Shown piece after piece: positions 32,648 to 41,420 of a stretch of DNA of 64,000 nt. The position numbers were made by a program, and so were the translations under genes. The notes under the pieces are model-generated. The model saw nothing but the letters and a program-made list of their open reading frames with translations. It was not told where the DNA came from and ran no database searches. Source of the stretch: Novosphingobium beihaiense (GTDB lineage: Bacteria > Pseudomonadota > Alphaproteobacteria > Sphingomonadales > Sphingomonadaceae). Where the stretch lies: contig NZ_JALHLG010000011.1 of the NCBI RefSeq assembly GCF_022832375.1, positions 158,687 through 222,686 of the forward strand, read 5' to 3'. Numbering within the stretch: position 1 is the stretch's first letter; the number at the start of each line of letters is the position of its first letter.

Positions 32648-34864
32648 TCACTCCACGTCGAAATGACCGGGCGCCAGTCCTTCGAGCCGCCGCTGGTGCA
32701 TGCGCTCCAGAGCCGTTTCCACCCGGCGGGTATACGGTACCGTATCGAACAGCGGCAAGGCCGCGCGGTTGGCCGTCAGGCGGGCACGCATGTCCGCGAG
32801 GCGGGCCGGATCGCGGGCGAGGAACAGGGCCAGCGCGGCATAGGCCTCTTCGCTGTCCACCGCGAGTTCGGGCAGTCCCGCCGCACTGACAAGGCTCGTG
32901 GCGACGCGTGCGGCGAATTGCCGCCCGGTCAGTGTCAGCACCGGCAGGCCCGCCCACAGGGCGTCGCTCGCCGTGGTGTGGGCGTTGACGGCAAAAGTGT
33001 CGAGGAACAGGTCCGCGTGGACAAGGCGGCCCAGGTGCTCGCCGTGCGATATGGATGGGGTGAACACGAGGCGTGCGGGATCGACCCCGCGTGCCGCTGC
33101 TTCGCGGCGCAGGTTATCCTCGGCCCATTCGTTCGAACGCAGCAGCCACAGCACGCTGCCTTCCACTTCGCGCAGCAGGCCCATCCAGATGTCCCATTCG
33201 CGCGGCGAAATCTTGTAGGTGTGGTTGAAGCTGGCGAAGACGAAACCGTCTTCCGGCAGGCCCCAGCCTGCGCGGCCCTTGGTGTCGGGCACGATTTCGC
33301 GCAAGTTGTCGTTGGCCTGGTAGCAGTGGGCGAGCCGCACGACTTTCTCGCTGAACCATTGTTCGGCCCCTTCGGGCATCGTCACGTGATCGGCGATGAA
33401 ATAGTCCATGCAGGGGTGGGCGACGGTGCCGGGATATCCCATGAAGCTGACCTGCACAGGCGCGAGACGATGGCCGAACCAGCGAACGCGTGAGCCCCGG
33501 GTATAGCCTTTGAGGTCCACCGCGATGTCGAGATTGTCGGCACGGGCCAAGGCGGCGACCTCCTCGTCGCGCATCTTGCCGGCTTCGATGAAGGCATCCA
33601 CGTTCTTGCGCAGTTCGATGCGCGCCGGATCCTCCTCGTTGACCGGGCCGTAGCTGTAGAGGCGCACTTCGAAGCGGGAGCGGTCGTGCTCGCGGAAGAA
33701 GCCCGACATCAGGTGCATCGTGGCATGGCCGTGAAAGTCGCCGGAGAAGTAGCCGATGCGAATACGTCCGTCGGCGGACGGTGCGGGTGAGGGCATGTCC
33801 ACCGGCGGTACCGCCGCGAACTGCACGCGGGCGCAGTTTTGCGAGCTGCGGTACTGATGGGCCGGATCGTCGATGAAGGGCAGCGCCGAGAAGGCCTGTT
33901 CGGCATTCTCGGTCAGCACGAACTCGCGGCGCTTGCTCCAGTCGCAGATATGCGCTTCCTCGAACAGAGCCTGCAGCCGCGCGGAGTGATTGGCGGGATC
34001 GACGTCCAGAGCGGCACGGAACGAGGCGATGGCATCGGGAAGTTTTTTCTTGAGCACCAGAGCCTTGCCCTTGTTGACCATGGCCTTGCTGTTCCTGGCA
34101 TTGGCTGCAAGCGCGCGGTCGAAGGCGCTGACCGCCTCGTCAAGGTGTTCGAGGGCGAGCAGTTCGCCTCCCATGTTGTTCAATGCATCGCTGTGGGCCG
34201 GGTTCAGGCGCGCGGCATTGGCCAGGGATGCGATAGCGTCTTCGCGGCGGCCCGCTTTCGCCAGCAGGTTGCCCAGGTTGTAGTGCGCTTCGGTATAGTT
34301 CGGATCGATGCGGATAGCGGCGGCGAAGTGTTCGGCAGCTTCCTCGTCGCGCTCGGCGATCTGCAGCAGGTTGGCCAGATTGTACTGGGCATCGGCGTAG
34401 CCGGGCTTGCGGGCGATGACCTCGCGGTAGATCGCCTCGGCTTCACTCAGGCGCTCCTGCTTGCGCAGCGAAATGGCGAGGTTGTTGTAGCTGGCGGGAT
34501 GGTTCGGGTCCGCCTCGATCGCGCGCCGGAAAGCCTGTTCCGCGCCGGCATAGTTGTTGAGGGCAAGCAGGGCGGCGCCGAGCAGGTTCTGCACGCCGTG
34601 CGAATGCGGATAGGCTTCGGCGAGGGCGTGGCCCTGCCGCGCCGCTTCGTCCATGCGGCCGGACTGATAGGCGGAGACCATCGCATCGAACTGCTGCTGC
34701 GAGGGGTTGTTGTGCGCTGCCTCCAGCGCTTCCAGCCCCGCGCGGGCGCGCGGATTGCGCGGATGCTTGTCGAGCACCTTGCGATAGAGCGCGCGCGCTT
34801 CATCGGTCTCACCGCGTTTTACCGCGCCTTTGGCTTTGATAAGGAGAGTTTCCAGTCCACTCAC
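32648..34864 (-). CDS. TPR-containing GT41 glycosyltransferase (SPINDLY/OGT-like)
   Basis: 738 residues. The N-terminal half is a run of about eight TPR repeats (e.g. HPASYNNLAISLRKQERLSEAEAIYREVI, YTEAHYNLGNLLAKAGRREDAIASLANA). The C-terminal half is the GT41 catalytic domain: RIGYFSGDFHGHATMHL, DIAVDLKGYTRGSR, APVQVSFMGYPGT, FASFNHTYKISP, and DLFLDTFAVNAHTTASDALWAGLPVLTL. Bacterial relatives glycosylate proteins, for example flagellins in Caulobacter-type systems, but no target is visible here. No signal peptide, so cytoplasmic. It stands alone next to the integrase relic, which leaves open that it was acquired. Confidence 0.9.
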   Translation of the reverse strand: MSGLETLLIKAKGAVKRGETDEARALYRKVLDKHPRNPRARAGLEALEAAHNNPSQQQFDAMVSAYQSGRMDEAARQGHALAEAYPHSHGVQNLLGAALLALNNYAGAEQAFRRAIEADPNHPASYNNLAISLRKQERLSEAEAIYREVIARKPGYADAQYNLANLLQIAERDEEAAEHFAAAIRIDPNYTEAHYNLGNLLAKAGRREDAIASLANAARLNPAHSDALNNMGGELLALEHLDEAVSAFDRALAANARNSKAMVNKGKALVLKKKLPDAIASFRAALDVDPANHSARLQALFEEAHICDWSKRREFVLTENAEQAFSALPFIDDPAHQYRSSQNCARVQFAAVPPVDMPSPAPSADGRIRIGYFSGDFHGHATMHLMSGFFREHDRSRFEVRLYSYGPVNEEDPARIELRKNVDAFIEAGKMRDEEVAALARADNLDIAVDLKGYTRGSRVRWFGHRLAPVQVSFMGYPGTVAHPCMDYFIADHVTMPEGAEQWFSEKVVRLAHCYQANDNLREIVPDTKGRAGWGLPEDGFVFASFNHTYKISPREWDIWMGLLREVEGSVLWLLRSNEWAEDNLRREAAARGVDPARLVFTPSISHGEHLGRLVHADLFLDTFAVNAHTTASDALWAGLPVLTLTGRQFAARVATSLVSAAGLPELAVDSEEAYAALALFLARDPARLADMRARLTANRAALPLFDTVPYTRRVETALERMHQRRLEGLAPGHFDVE

Positions 34865-34990
34865 CCCGTGTCCCCTTGCGTCCTAGTGTGCCTGTTACCG
34901 AATGGTTAAGGCAAACAGGGTTTATGGGGGGTGAGGGCAAACTAAGTGCATGCACCTATCCTGCCTCTGCGCGAGGGTGCCTGATGCGGT

Positions 34991-35720
34991 CCAGAGCGCC
35001 CCATCCAGGTCGATTTCATCCCAGCGGGCGTGGCGCAACTCACCGGGCCGTACAAAGACATGGGGAGCCAGTTGGAGCGCCAGCCGAGTAATCCCAAGTC
35101 TCATATCCGTCTATCGCCCGCAGCAGTTCGCCCACCTTCCCCGGCTCAAGGATCGGACGCTAGCCGGGCCGTGGCCACAGCATAGCAAAACACCGCGCCA
35201 GCCAATTGCAGGCTGCGCCGCGCACTTTCCAGCTTTCCCTTGCCTTCAATCCTGCGAATAGCCGTCAGCACATCAGGCGGTTCAATCTCGCCAATCGGAA
35301 ACTTACCGATGGAGCCACAAACCAGAGAAAGCAGATATTCGCTCCGCTTGGCAGTGGCGGGTGCCCAGCCTTTGGAGCCGCCGCGGCGGCGCGTCTCACA
35401 ATATTCGTCGCAAATCGCCGCGAACGTGTCTGCCGCTTGTATGCGAGCGCGCACTTTGTCCCGCTGCTTCTCGCGTGACGGGTCTTTACCAAGGGCGATC
35501 AGTTCTCGCGCTTCCTCCTGGCGACGGCGCGCCTCGCCGAGCCCAATTTCGGGATAGGCACCGATTGCCAGCAGTTTTCGCGCCCATCGATACGGTACTT
35601 GAGCCGCCACAGCTTTCCCCCGGCTGGGGTGACAAGCAAGAACATGCCGCCGCCGTCCGCCAGCTTGACTGGCTTCGGTCCCGGCTTGGCATTCCGGATT
35701 GTAACGTCAGTAAGGGCCAT
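34991..35720 (-). pseudogene. P4-type tyrosine integrase, frameshifted and truncated
   Basis: Starts with ALTDVTIRNAKPGPKPVKLADGGG (arm-binding DUF4102 domain), continues in a second frame from RKLLAIGAYPEIGLGEARR to VFCYAVATARLASDP, shifts again for ILEPGKVGELLRAIDGYE, and once more for TRLALQLAPHVFVRPGELRHARWDEIDLDGALW. At least three frameshifts are needed and the C-terminal catalytic part with the active tyrosine is missing. Non-functional. Its 5' end points at the 3' end of tRNA-Gly(CCC) 212 nt away, the standard position for elements integrated into a tRNA gene. Confidence 0.9.
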
Positions 35721-35757
35721 AGCGAAATCAGCCTCATCCGGGCCGACACTCCAAGAA

Positions 35758-35819
35758 TACCCCCAGGCATGGGGGTATCGATCTAGCCACTTCGCCTACA
35801 CTCCCCAATCATACCCCCA
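35758..35819. repeat. TACCCCCA motif cluster, probable integrase arm-site remnant
   Basis: Three copies: 35758-35765 (direct), 35770-35777 (inverted) and 35812-35819 (direct). They lie between the integrase start and the tRNA gene. Repeated short motifs here are expected for arm-type sites of P4-like integrases; this is inference. Confidence 0.5.
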
Positions 35820-35932
35820 GTGGACGGCGGCTGAATGTGAACGTGATTGAACGAATGCGGCCTAATTTTCGCTAAATATCGCGGATTTCAGGGATATGCC
35901 CAGACAGATACGGACTTGGCTAGACTGGAAAA

Positions 35933-36006
35933 TGGAGCGGGTGAAGGGAATCGAACCCTCGTCGTAAGCTTGGGAAGCTTCTGCTCTACCATTGAGCTAC
36001 ACCCGC
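35933..36006 (-). tRNA. tRNA-Gly (CCC anticodon)
   Basis: Minus-strand cloverleaf: acceptor GCGGGTG/CACCCGC, D-arm TAGCTCAATGGTAGAGC, anticodon loop TTCCCAA giving CCC as in the E. coli CCC isoacceptor, T-arm GAGGGTTCGATTCCCTT, encoded CCA. 74 nt with CCA. It is the likely attachment site of the degraded integrative element. Confidence 0.94.
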
Positions 36007-36175
36007 ATGCCTGCAGGAAACCGTCGGTCTCGCTTGCTGGCAGGGCTGGCGGGTTACAGGCCGGGTGATGTGGACTGTCCCGCAAGCGCAGCGCGATTGC
36101 CACAATCATCGGGGCTTGGCAACACACCTTCTCTGTATGTCCGTGCGCTATTGGTGCGCGCCGCTGCGGTGCGGT

Positions 36176-37531
36176 TCAGCGTTTGGCCTCCGGGGCCACG
36201 CTGAAGCAGGCGCCCTTGTTGGTAGGCACGAGCATGATTTCCAGGTGGTGGCGTTCGGCAATGGCGCGGCACAGGGCCAGGCCGAGCCCGGCGCCTTCCG
36301 GACCTGCGGAGCGTTCGCCCCTGCTGAACTTTTCGAAGATCGTTTCGCGCTGTTCTTCGGGAACGCCCGGGCCATCGTCGCTGACGACGAGCCTGGGGCC
36401 CTTGCGCAGCACGAGCCAGACCGTGCCGCCTGCGGGCACGAACTTGAAGGCATTGTCGAGCAGGTTGGTGATCAGCCGCGTCAGGGCCATTTCCTCGCCT
36501 TCGATGACAACGCCGGGTTCGATATCCAGCTTGAGCGCACGGCCGGTCTCCTCGGCGCTGTCGGCATAGAGTTCGCCGAGGCGGGAGGCGACAACGCTCA
36601 GGTTGACCGGGGCCAGGCCGTGCCGGTCGCCGCGCCGGGCTTCGCTCGCGGCAATGTCGAGCAGCGATTCGAGCATGCGGATGATCCCGCGGATCTCGGT
36701 GCGGGCATCGGCGATGCGGGCGGCGGTTTCGGTGTCCGGCGTGGCCGCGAGCGCTTTGACCAGCCGGTTGTCGAGATGCATCAGCGGCGTGCGCATTTCG
36801 TGCGCGACATGGTCGGTGGTTTCGCGGTTCGCGGCGGCGAGACGCTTGAGCCGGACCAGGGTATTGGCCGAGTGCGTGGTCAGCTCGTCGATCTCGTCGC
36901 GGCCGCCGGTGTCGAGGAAAAGTTCCTCCAGCGCCGAATCGCCGGGCTGGCGGAACGCGGCGTTGATCTTCTCGATACGCCCGGCAAGCCGCCGCGCGGC
37001 CATCCAGCCGCCCAGGGCAACGGCCAGAACGGCCAGAATGCCGCCGCTCAGAAAGGCGAGTGCAACCTGGCGCAGCAGCACGTCGAGATCGTGATGCTCA
37101 TGCGCCACCAGAAGCCGGAGCCCGGGCCCCAGCTGGGCCGTGCGGGCGGAAGCCTTCCGGCCGTCTTCCAGGCGGATTTCGGCGTCGTTACCGTTTGCGG
37201 GGCGCAGTGCGGGCCAGTCCGGAATGTCGCCGGCGATCCGGCGGCCTTCGGCATCGGCCAGAAGATAGTGCGCCGTATTGCCATTGCGCTGCTGGAGAGA
37301 CAGGCGGTCCTCGATGCGCTTGGACAGCTCCTCGGCACCGCCGCTGGCGAAGATGTCCACCATGCCCGCCACATCGAGGTCAACCGTGCGTTCCAGCGCC
37401 TGGCGGTTGGTCCGCTGGATCGTGCTGTCGGTGAGGAGCCAGAGCCCGAAGGTGATTTCGGCCGCAGTGAAGATCGCCCAGAGGACGATCTGCGCAAAGA
37501 TCGAATGGCGGATCGCGACGAGGTGCGTCAC
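36176..37531 (-). CDS. Sensor histidine kinase, two-component system
   Basis: 451 residues from GTG at 37531, overlapping the response-regulator stop (GTGA). TM helix 1 near the N-terminus (IVLWAIFTAAEITFGLWLL), a periplasmic sensor loop (about residues 32-155), TM helix 2 (VALAFLSGGILAVLAVALGGWMA), a HAMP-like linker, dimerisation box with the phospho-accepting His in DHVAHEMRTPLMH, N box ITNLLDNAFKF, then DDGPGVP and GAGLGLALCRAIA. The EnvZ/QseC-like layout fits an OmpR-type partner. The signal is unknown. It lies next to a CsgG-family gene but is separated from it by the regulator. Confidence 0.9.
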   Translation of the reverse strand: MTHLVAIRHSIFAQIVLWAIFTAAEITFGLWLLTDSTIQRTNRQALERTVDLDVAGMVDIFASGGAEELSKRIEDRLSLQQRNGNTAHYLLADAEGRRIAGDIPDWPALRPANGNDAEIRLEDGRKASARTAQLGPGLRLLVAHEHHDLDVLLRQVALAFLSGGILAVLAVALGGWMAARRLAGRIEKINAAFRQPGDSALEELFLDTGGRDEIDELTTHSANTLVRLKRLAAANRETTDHVAHEMRTPLMHLDNRLVKALAATPDTETAARIADARTEIRGIIRMLESLLDIAASEARRGDRHGLAPVNLSVVASRLGELYADSAEETGRALKLDIEPGVVIEGEEMALTRLITNLLDNAFKFVPAGGTVWLVLRKGPRLVVSDDGPGVPEEQRETIFEKFSRGERSAGPEGAGLGLALCRAIAERHHLEIMLVPTNKGACFSVAPEAKR

Positions 37532-38214
37532 CGCCCGTCCAGCAGCCGGTAGCCCGATCCCCAGATGGTTTCGAGCGCGGGGGTGTCGAAACCATCCTCA
37601 AGCTTGCGGCGCAGGCGGCCGATGTTGACGTCGACGACGTTGGTCTGCGGATCGAAATTCATCTTCCACACGTCGCGCAGGAGCATTTCTCGCGTCAGCA
37701 CTTCGCCGGCATTCGCCATGAAATAGCGGAACAGGTCGAATTCCTTGGGGCTCAGCGAAAGGTGGCGGTTCTCGCGAAAGGCGGTGCGCGCCTTCACATG
37801 GCATTCGAACGCGCCGTAGAGAATGACGGCGCTGTGTTCGCGGCCCGAACCGCGGCGGTGGAGCGCGCGCAGGCGGGCGAGCAGTTCTTCCGCCTCGAAG
37901 GGCTTGGCCAGATAGTCGTCCGCTCCGGCGTCCAGCCCCTCGGCACGGTCGGACGTGCGGCCGAGCGCCGAGAGCATCAGCACGGGCGTGCCGATTCCGC
38001 TTTCCCGCAGCCGTGAGAGCAGGGTGATCCCGTCAAGATCGGGCAGCATGCGGTCAAGGATGATGACATCGAAGCGTTCGACACCGGCCCGGCGCAGCCC
38101 GTCCGTGCCGGTGGAGGCACAGACGACCGTGTTGCCGGTTGCCTCGGCCAGTTCCTGCACTTGCAGGGCCGCGCGCGCATCGTCTTCGATATAGAGGATG
38201 TTGAGCTTGGTCAT
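37528..38214 (-). CDS. OmpR/PhoB-family response regulator
   Basis: 228 residues from ATG at 38214 (GAGCGGGG upstream); a longer in-frame extension lacks receiver homology and is rejected. Receiver domain with acidic pair IEDDAR, phospho-acceptor Asp in VIILDRMLPDLDG, the conserved Lys in DDYLAKPFEAEELLAR, then the winged-helix output domain (LSPKEFDLFRYFMANAGEVLTREMLLRDVW ... NVVDVNIGRLRRKLE ... IWGSGYRL). First gene of a two-gene operon with the kinase. Confidence 0.93.
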   Translation of the reverse strand: MTKLNILYIEDDARAALQVQELAEATGNTVVCASTGTDGLRRAGVERFDVIILDRMLPDLDGITLLSRLRESGIGTPVLMLSALGRTSDRAEGLDAGADDYLAKPFEAEELLARLRALHRRGSGREHSAVILYGAFECHVKARTAFRENRHLSLSPKEFDLFRYFMANAGEVLTREMLLRDVWKMNFDPQTNVVDVNIGRLRRKLEDGFDTPALETIWGSGYRLLDGR

Positions 38215-38401
38215 TCTGCCCCGCTCATCCTGCGGTGCCCCTTCGTTGCTGCCCATCGTACCGGTATCGCACGCCTTGCATGATTTTCGGAATCGTGAAT
38301 CTCAGAATCGCGAATGCCAGACCCGGCAGGATACCGGATTTCCATGCGGGAAGGGAAGGCGGGCCCACAGGCTGCCTTCCCTTCTGGCCGCGTTGGGAGC
38401 G

Positions 38402-39175
38402 TCAGTGTGCTTCCGGTGCCGCTTCGGCGGCATCTTCGGGCAGGCCGCCGAGCTGTGTTACCAGCTTGGTGTAAGCGTCGAGGTAGGCCAGCACGATGAT
38501 CTGGCCGATCTTGGTGTTCTGGTAGCCGCCGCCGCCTGCGCCTGCGAAAGTGCCGCCGAAGAAACCGCCGCCGCCTGCGCCGAAGCTGACGTCGGACTTG
38601 CGGGCATAGCCTTCGACCAGCGCCTCCTCGACAGTGGTGCGCGCATTGACGACCGAAAGCGTCACGTTCGCTTCGCCTTTCTTGACGCTGATGCCCCCGG
38701 CAATGGCGCCGACGCTGCGGCCGAAAAGCCCTCCGCCGATGCCGCCCAGGACACCGCCGAGGCCGCCGCCGCCGGAATTGCTGTTGGTGGAGACGATGTC
38801 GGGCTGCAGGAAGTAGTCGGCGGCCTTGATCTGGCCCTTGCCGATATTCGATCCGGCCTGCAGCTCACCCTGTTCGGCGAGGGCGCGTTCCATCGCGCTG
38901 CTGCGCAGCGAGCGGCCACGGTTGACGAGCGTGAAGCAGTGGGAACGCTGAACGAAGACGCGCAGGATCGCTTCCGGGCTGCCCAGGCTGAGTTCGCGCC
39001 ACCACTTGGTGTCGGGCTCGACAATGGCCACGGTGCCGAGATTGCGGGTGCAGACGGGAATTTCCTGCGTGCCCTGTTCCTGCTGTTTGCGTGCGGAAGA
39101 CTTACTGGCGGCCATCGCCGGAGCCGCCGTCAACGCAACAGCCAATGCGCTGAGCGCGCAAACGAATTTCTTCAT
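38402..39175 (-). CDS. CsgG/HfaB-family secreted protein
   Basis: 257 residues from ATG at 39175, the start that yields a signal peptide (KKFVCALSALAVALTAAPAMA). No lipobox Cys is evident, unlike classical CsgG. The core (LGTVAIVEPD, VQRSHCFTLVNRGR, NIGKGQIKAADYFLQPDIV, VSVVNARTTVEEALVEGYARK) has the character of CsgG/HfaB-type curli-secretion or holdfast-anchor proteins. A glycine-rich insert (GGGGLGGVLGGIGGGLFG) and a second glycine-rich segment near FGAGGGGFFGG are prominent. It may form or support an outer-membrane pore, or be a LpoB-like accessory; no curli subunit genes are adjacent. Confidence 0.65.
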   Translation of the reverse strand: MKKFVCALSALAVALTAAPAMAASKSSARKQQEQGTQEIPVCTRNLGTVAIVEPDTKWWRELSLGSPEAILRVFVQRSHCFTLVNRGRSLRSSAMERALAEQGELQAGSNIGKGQIKAADYFLQPDIVSTNSNSGGGGLGGVLGGIGGGLFGRSVGAIAGGISVKKGEANVTLSVVNARTTVEEALVEGYARKSDVSFGAGGGGFFGGTFAGAGGGGYQNTKIGQIIVLAYLDAYTKLVTQLGGLPEDAAEAAPEAH

Positions 39176-39292
39176 ATCAGATCTGCCCTCTGTTACTGCC
39201 GCATCGCGAAATGCGGGGGTGCCCAGTCCCACGACATGTCAGAACTAGGCCGCCATTGGCCTTTGAACAAATGACGATGTCAGTAAGATGAT

Positions 39293-40156
39293 TTAGCAGC
39301 TTGCGGGCGATACGGCCATGTTGTCGATCAGGCGGGCGCGTCCGATCCGTGCGGCCACCAGCAGGCGCATGGGCCGTGCGGACCGGCTGTCCAGTTCGGT
39401 CAGGTCTTGCGCATCGCGCAAGCTGGCATAGTCGACAGTGCTGAAACCGGCAGCCCGCAGCGCGGTTTCGAGGGCGTGCAGGGCGGCGTTTACATCCTTG
39501 CCGGCCTCGATGCTCGCGATGGCGGTTTTCATCGCGGCGGGCAGGGTGGCAGCCTGCCCGCGCTCTTCCTGCGAGAGGTAGGCATTGCGCGAGGACATCG
39601 CGAGCCCGTCCGCCTCGCGCACGGTGGGCACGCCTAGGATCTTGTCCGCATGGGGGCGGGTGAGGTCGAGGTCGCGGGCCATGCGGCGGATCACGGCCAA
39701 TTGTTGCCAGTCCTTCTCGCCGAACAGGGCGAAATCGGGCAAGACCTGGTGGAACAGCTTGCACACCACGGTGGCGACGCCGTCGAAATGGCCGGGCCGG
39801 TCCGCGCCGCACAGTCCCTCGCTGACGCCCGAGACCGCAATGTTGGTGGCGAAACCCTGCGGGTACATCACGTCCACGGTGGGGGCCCAGACGAGATCGG
39901 CGCCTTCCGCTTCCAGCAATGCGCAATCGCGTTCGAGCTGGCGCGGATAGGCGTCCAGATCCTCACCCGGGCTGAACTGCAGCGGGTTGACGAAGATCGA
40001 GACCGCCACGCTGGCGGCGTGCTTTTTCGCCTCGCGTACCAGTGTCAGATGGCCTTCATGCAAGGCGCCCATGGTGGGCACGAGCGCGAGCGGACCGGCT
40101 TCCCGCAAATGCGCCACGGCACGGCGCAGTGGATCAAGGCTGTGGACGGTTTGCAT
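39293..40156 (-). CDS. panC: Pantoate-beta-alanine ligase (pantothenate synthetase)
   Basis: 287 residues. Nucleotidyltransferase-fold motifs: PTMGALHEGHLTLV (HIGH-like), SIFVNPLQF, PRQLERDCALLE, FALFGEKDWQQL, and the KMSKS-like AMSSRNAYLS. It condenses pantoate and beta-alanine with ATP in coenzyme A synthesis. Length matches the family. It is divergent from the MipZ-like gene. Confidence 0.95.
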   Translation of the reverse strand: MQTVHSLDPLRRAVAHLREAGPLALVPTMGALHEGHLTLVREAKKHAASVAVSIFVNPLQFSPGEDLDAYPRQLERDCALLEAEGADLVWAPTVDVMYPQGFATNIAVSGVSEGLCGADRPGHFDGVATVVCKLFHQVLPDFALFGEKDWQQLAVIRRMARDLDLTRPHADKILGVPTVREADGLAMSSRNAYLSQEERGQAATLPAAMKTAIASIEAGKDVNAALHALETALRAAGFSTVDYASLRDAQDLTELDSRSARPMRLLVAARIGRARLIDNMAVSPASC

Positions 40157-40295
40157 TGGCTGGGGCTGCTCCGATATGATGGCCTTGCCGGTGGACGCGC
40201 CGCCCCTTAGCCGCGGCGCGCCCTGTGCGGCAATCTATTTGAACTCGCGGAAGGTCCGGTCAGGCCGTCCCGCAGCAGGAAAGCGATCAAAGACC

Positions 40296-41105
40296 GTGGC
40301 AGCGCATCGTATCGTCTTCGCCAATGAAAAGGGCGGCACCGGCAAGTCCACCACGGCGGTGCACGTCGCCATCGCGCTCGCCTATCAGGGCGCCAATGTT
40401 GCCGCGATCGATCTCGATCCGCGCCAGCGCACCTTGTTTCGCTATCTGGAAAACCGGGTGGAGACCGAACGCAAGCGCGAGATCGCGCTGCCGGGCGCAC
40501 GCTTCGCGGTCTATGACGGGGACGATCTCGCCGAGCTGGACGATCTCGCCGAGCAGATCGCCGATGGCTACGATTTCCTGATCTTCGATACGCCGGGCCG
40601 CGACGATCCCTTTGCCCGCCACGTAGCCACCACGGCCGATACGCTGGTGACGCCGCTGAACGACAGTTTCGTCGATTTCGACCTGATCGGTCAGGTGGAA
40701 GGGGAGACCTTCAAGGTGAAGAAGCTCTCGTTCTATGCCGAACTCATGTGGGAAACCCGCAAGAAGCGCGGGCAGAAGACGCTGAGCGAAGGCCGCAAGG
40801 AAATGGACTGGGTGGTGGTGCGCAACCGCGTGCAGCATGTGGAAGCGCGCAATATGCGCCGTCTCGAAGGGGCGCTGTCCGAGCTGTCCAAGCGCGTTGG
40901 TTTCCGTGTGGCGAGCGGCCTGTCCGAACGCGTTATCTACCGCGAGCTGTTTCCCTCGGGCCTGACGCTGCTCGACAAGGGCTATCTGGGCGAACTGGGC
41001 ACCAGCCACCTCGTTGCCCGGCAGGAACTGCGCAGCCTTGTGGCCGGGCTCAAGCTGCCGATGCCGGTGCGGGCGCCGCGGGACGCCGCCCTCGCGGCCG
41101 AATAG
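40296..41105 (+). CDS. mipZ: MipZ-like ParA-family ATPase (division-site positioning)
   Basis: 269 residues from GTG at 40296; upstream ATGs lie in the panC promoter region. Deviant Walker A FANEKGGTGKSTTAVHVAIAL, DLDPRQRTL, Walker B FLIFDTPG, RNRVQHVEARN, and ELFPSGLTLLD near the end. This is the MipZ type of P-loop ATPase, which in Caulobacter binds ParB near the poles and inhibits FtsZ, so placing the septum at mid-cell. No ParB gene is adjacent. It precedes a J-domain gene and a phosphohexomutase gene with short gaps, suggesting one transcript. Confidence 0.88.
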   Translation: MAAHRIVFANEKGGTGKSTTAVHVAIALAYQGANVAAIDLDPRQRTLFRYLENRVETERKREIALPGARFAVYDGDDLAELDDLAEQIADGYDFLIFDTPGRDDPFARHVATTADTLVTPLNDSFVDFDLIGQVEGETFKVKKLSFYAELMWETRKKRGQKTLSEGRKEMDWVVVRNRVQHVEARNMRRLEGALSELSKRVGFRVASGLSERVIYRELFPSGLTLLDKGYLGELGTSHLVARQELRSLVAGLKLPMPVRAPRDAALAAE

Positions 41106-41135
41106 GACGGGCTGCGGCATGAAAGCGGTCCGGGC

Positions 41136-41420
41136 GTGAAGCTGATCTGGCTCATCGTGCTGGCCTGCGTGGCCTGGCGCCTGATCGCGGGGCGCTGGCC
41201 CTGGCAGAAGAAAAAGGTGCGTCCGTCCTTTGCCGCCGCCCATGCCCGCGAAGTGCTCGGCGTGAGCGCAAAGGCCAGCCGCCAGGACATCCTCGACGCG
41301 CACCGCCGCCGGATCACCCGGATCCACCCCGACCGGGGCGGCAGCAGCGAGCAGGTGCACGAAGCCAACGCCGCGCGCGATCTGCTGCTGGCCGAACTGG
41401 CGCTGGACCCGCGCTCTTGA
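41136..41420 (+). CDS. Membrane-anchored J-domain protein
   Basis: 94 residues from GTG at 41136. An N-terminal transmembrane segment (LIWLIVLACVAWRLIAG), a basic linker, then a short J domain with the HPD motif in RIHPDRGGSSEQVHEANAARDLL. This layout is the Tim14/DjlC-like type that recruits DnaK to the membrane. Its stop overlaps the start of the phosphohexomutase gene (TTGA). Confidence 0.85.
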   Translation: MKLIWLIVLACVAWRLIAGRWPWQKKKVRPSFAAAHAREVLGVSAKASRQDILDAHRRRITRIHPDRGGSSEQVHEANAARDLLLAELALDPRS

